7,877 nucleotides of DNA from Caryophanales bacterium (GTDB taxonomy: Bacteria > Bacillota_I > Bacilli_A > RFN20 > CAG-288), in NCBI GenBank assembly GCA_021621525.1, contig JAJVUU010000076.1, positions 1-7,877 of the forward strand. Direction: 5' to 3'. A program made the translations under genes and the position numbers. A model generated the notes under the pieces. It saw only the letters and a program-made list of their open reading frames with translations, did no database searches and was not told where the DNA came from. Below, piece by piece: positions 6,751 to 7,877 of the stretch. The first letter of the stretch is position 1. Each line of letters opens with the position of its first letter.

Positions 6751-7776
6751 ATGGAATCCAAGACGATATTGGTTACAGGCGGTATGGGCTACATCGGCTC
6801 CCATACGGTCATCAAGCTCATCGAATACGGCTATACTCCCATCATTCTCGACAATCTCTGCAATTCCAGCGAAAAGGTCCTTCCAAGACTCGAGAAGATC
6901 ACCGGAAAGAAGATTAGCTTCTACAAAGGCGATGTCTGCAAAAAGGAGGACGTCGACAAGGTCTTTGAAGAAAACCATGTCGATGCCATCATCCATTTTG
7001 CCGGTCTCAAGGCCGTCGGTGAATCTGTAAAGAAGCCTATTGAATATTATCGCAACAACCTCGATTCCACCCTCACTCTCCTTGAGGAGATGGTCAGATA
7101 TGGTGTCAAGAACATCATCTTCTCCTCTTCTGCTACCGTATATGGCACACCGACCCATGTCCCGCTTGTCGAATCCGACCCCATCGGAACGGCAACCAAC
7201 CCCTATGGCACGACCAAGATTATCCAGGAAGGCATCTTCAAGGACTTTGCCTTCGTCCATAAGGACTTCAACATCGCCTTGCTGAGATACTTCAATCCGA
7301 TCGGAGCCCATCCAAGCGGTCTCATCGGTGAAGCACCTAACGGCATTCCGAACAACCTCATGCCTTACATCACTCAGGTCGCCGTAGGCAAGAGAGATCA
7401 TCTTTCCATCTTCGGCGACGACTATGACACGCCAGATGGAACCTGTATCCGTGACTATATCCATGTCTGCGACTTGGCTGAAGGCCATGTCCTTACCTTG
7501 AAGAAGTTATTTGAAAATCCAGGCCTTGTCATCTACAACCTGGGCACCGGCAAAGGTACGTCCGTCTTGGAGCTTGTCCATGCCTATGAGAAGGCTACCG
7601 GCGTCAAGATTCCGTATGTCATCGCTCCAAGAAGAGCAGGCGATGTTCCGCAGAACTATGCCGGAACAAAGAAGGCTGAAAAAGAACTCGGTTTCAAAGC
7701 CAAGTTCAACGTCGAGGATTCCTGCCGTGATTCCAATCACTGGCAACAGCTCAATCCAAACGGATACGATGATTAA
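6751..7776 (+). CDS. galE: UDP-glucose 4-epimerase GalE
   Basis: GalE interconverts UDP-glucose and UDP-galactose using tightly bound NAD+, in the Leloir pathway and in precursor supply for surface glycans. The protein has 341 residues, the normal length for this short-chain dehydrogenase/reductase. The Rossmann motif TGGMGYIGSH is at residues 9-18, an NAD-binding DNL at 34-36, FAGLKAVGES at 83-92, and the catalytic S127, Y152 and K156 sit in FSSSATVYG (124-132) and PYGTTK (151-156). The spacing of 25 between S127 and Y152 equals that of E. coli S124 and Y149. RYFNPIGAHPSG (179-190) and DGTCIRDYIHVCDLAEGH (229-246) are typical. N302 occupies the position of E. coli Y299 and human C307, the residue that controls whether N-acetylated sugars fit. 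It is the last gene of the operon and is followed at once by a terminator. No galK or galT is present in the window. Confidence 0.97.
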   Translation: MESKTILVTGGMGYIGSHTVIKLIEYGYTPIILDNLCNSSEKVLPRLEKITGKKISFYKGDVCKKEDVDKVFEENHVDAIIHFAGLKAVGESVKKPIEYYRNNLDSTLTLLEEMVRYGVKNIIFSSSATVYGTPTHVPLVESDPIGTATNPYGTTKIIQEGIFKDFAFVHKDFNIALLRYFNPIGAHPSGLIGEAPNGIPNNLMPYITQVAVGKRDHLSIFGDDYDTPDGTCIRDYIHVCDLAEGHVLTLKKLFENPGLVIYNLGTGKGTSVLELVHAYEKATGVKIPYVIAPRRAGDVPQNYAGTKKAEKELGFKAKFNVEDSCRDSNHWQQLNPNGYDD

Positions 7777-7779
7777 ATG

Positions 7780-7800
7780 AGGGACTTCGGCCCCTTTTTT
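7780..7800 (+). terminator. Intrinsic terminator after galE with UUCG tetraloop
   Basis: AGGGAC (7780-7785) pairs with GCCCCT (7790-7795) around a TTCG loop, with one A-C mismatch, and merges into a six-T tract (7795-7800). The closing C-G around UUCG is the extra-stable tetraloop. It begins four bases after the galE stop and is the only strong terminator after the operon promoter. Confidence 0.87.
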
Positions 7801-7801
7801 G

Positions 7802-7829
7802 TTGGTCAAAAGGCGTGTTCTGATAAGAT
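7802..7829 (+). promoter_or_regulatory. Possible promoter for the next gene
   Basis: TTGGTC (7802-7807) and TAAGAT (7824-7829) are separated by 16 bases, and TG at 7821-7822 gives an extended -10 form (TGATAAGAT). It lies just after the galE terminator, where a new transcription unit would start. The matches are imperfect, so the call is tentative. Confidence 0.4.
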
Positions 7830-7832
7830 TTG

Positions 7833-7857
7833 CCGGATAATTTTCAAAGAAAATCGG
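7833..7857 (+). other. Small imperfect hairpin or operator-like repeat in the leader of the next gene
   Basis: CCG (7833-7835) and ATTTTC (7840-7845) pair with GAAAATCGG (7849-7857) around an AAA loop, with GATA bulged out of the left arm. It sits downstream of the possible promoter and just before a possible start codon. It could be an operator or a leader structure, or chance pairing in AT-rich sequence. Confidence 0.25.
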
Positions 7858-7862
7858 TGTCT

Positions 7863-7877
7863 ATGAAAATGAATTTT
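7863..7877 (+). CDS. Possible start of the next gene (cut by the window end)
   Basis: ATG at 7863 opens a frame reading MKMNF before the sequence ends, with a second in-frame ATG at 7869. Only a weak GGTG (7856-7859) stands upstream in place of a Shine-Dalgarno site. Five codons cannot establish a gene; the call rests mainly on the promoter-like sequence about 35 bases upstream. Confidence 0.25.

Noticed and set aside
6024..6761. Minus-strand open frame of 245 codons opposite the unknown membrane protein gene
   Set aside because: The plus-strand frame has a coherent anchored-protein layout, operon spacing and house codon use. The antisense product has no recognisable motif and looks like a codon-bias shadow.
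6646..7488. Minus-strand open frame of 280 codons opposite galE
   Set aside because: It is antisense to a fully conserved galE. The frame is open because of the C-ending codon bias of galE, and the translation shows no family motif.
1..7877. CRISPR array, insertion sequence, tRNA, riboswitch, T-box or defence-type system
   Set aside because: No repeated spacer pattern, transposase, tRNA-like fold or aptamer-like leader was seen. The leader before the first gene is only about 35 bases and the tsaD-asnS gap is 20 bases, too short for a T-box controlling asnS.

Overview
The window looks like chromosomal DNA from a Firmicutes-type bacterium of moderate GC (roughly 45-50 % by eye). The Erysipelotrichia, RF39 and related Bacilli are the best guess. 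The evidence is the gene order tsaE-tsaB-rimI-tsaD, strong AAGGAGG-type ribosome binding sites, intrinsic terminators with U-tracts, and a bacterial AsnRS. TGA is used as stop (tsaB and rimI both end in TGA) and TGG encodes Trp, so this is not the Mycoplasma genetic code. The placement is an inference; there is no rRNA or other phylogenetic marker here that I can score.

Layout. Bases 1-49 are the tail of an upstream gene. Two tandem intrinsic terminators (53-80 and 104-146) insulate it. A promoter with a perfect extended -10 (178-186) then starts what appears to be one seven-to-eight-kilobase operon of eight genes on the plus strand. In order these are a two-helix membrane protein with a remote DUF3137-like C-terminal region (229-1626), tsaE (1628-2071), tsaB (2058-2663), rimI (2660-3097), tsaD (3094-4116), asnS (4137-5522), an unrecognised single-pass membrane protein (5526-6737) and galE (6751-7776). 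Gaps between genes are 20 bases or less and several genes overlap. The only strong terminator after the promoter is a UUCG-capped hairpin directly after galE (7780-7800). The last 77 bases hold a possible promoter and leader for the next gene, which is cut off.

How the genes fit together. TsaE, TsaB and TsaD form the threonylcarbamoyl-transfer machinery that makes t6A at position 37 of tRNAs reading ANN codons. The L-threonylcarbamoyl-AMP synthase (TsaC/Sua5) is not in the window. RimI is the usual operon companion. AsnRS charges tRNA-Asn, itself a t6A substrate, so the middle of the operon has a shared tRNA/translation theme. GalE supplies UDP-galactose (or possibly UDP-GalNAc) for envelope glycans. 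The two flanking membrane proteins have no function I can assign.

Most of the window is ordinary housekeeping sequence. The points most worth a second look are the unidentified extracytoplasmic protein at 5526-6737, the DUF3137-like protein leading a t6A operon, the divergent short TsaB, an Asn at the GalE gatekeeper position, and the overlapping hairpins ahead of the promoter. I found no CRISPR array, mobile element, tRNA, rRNA or defence-type system.
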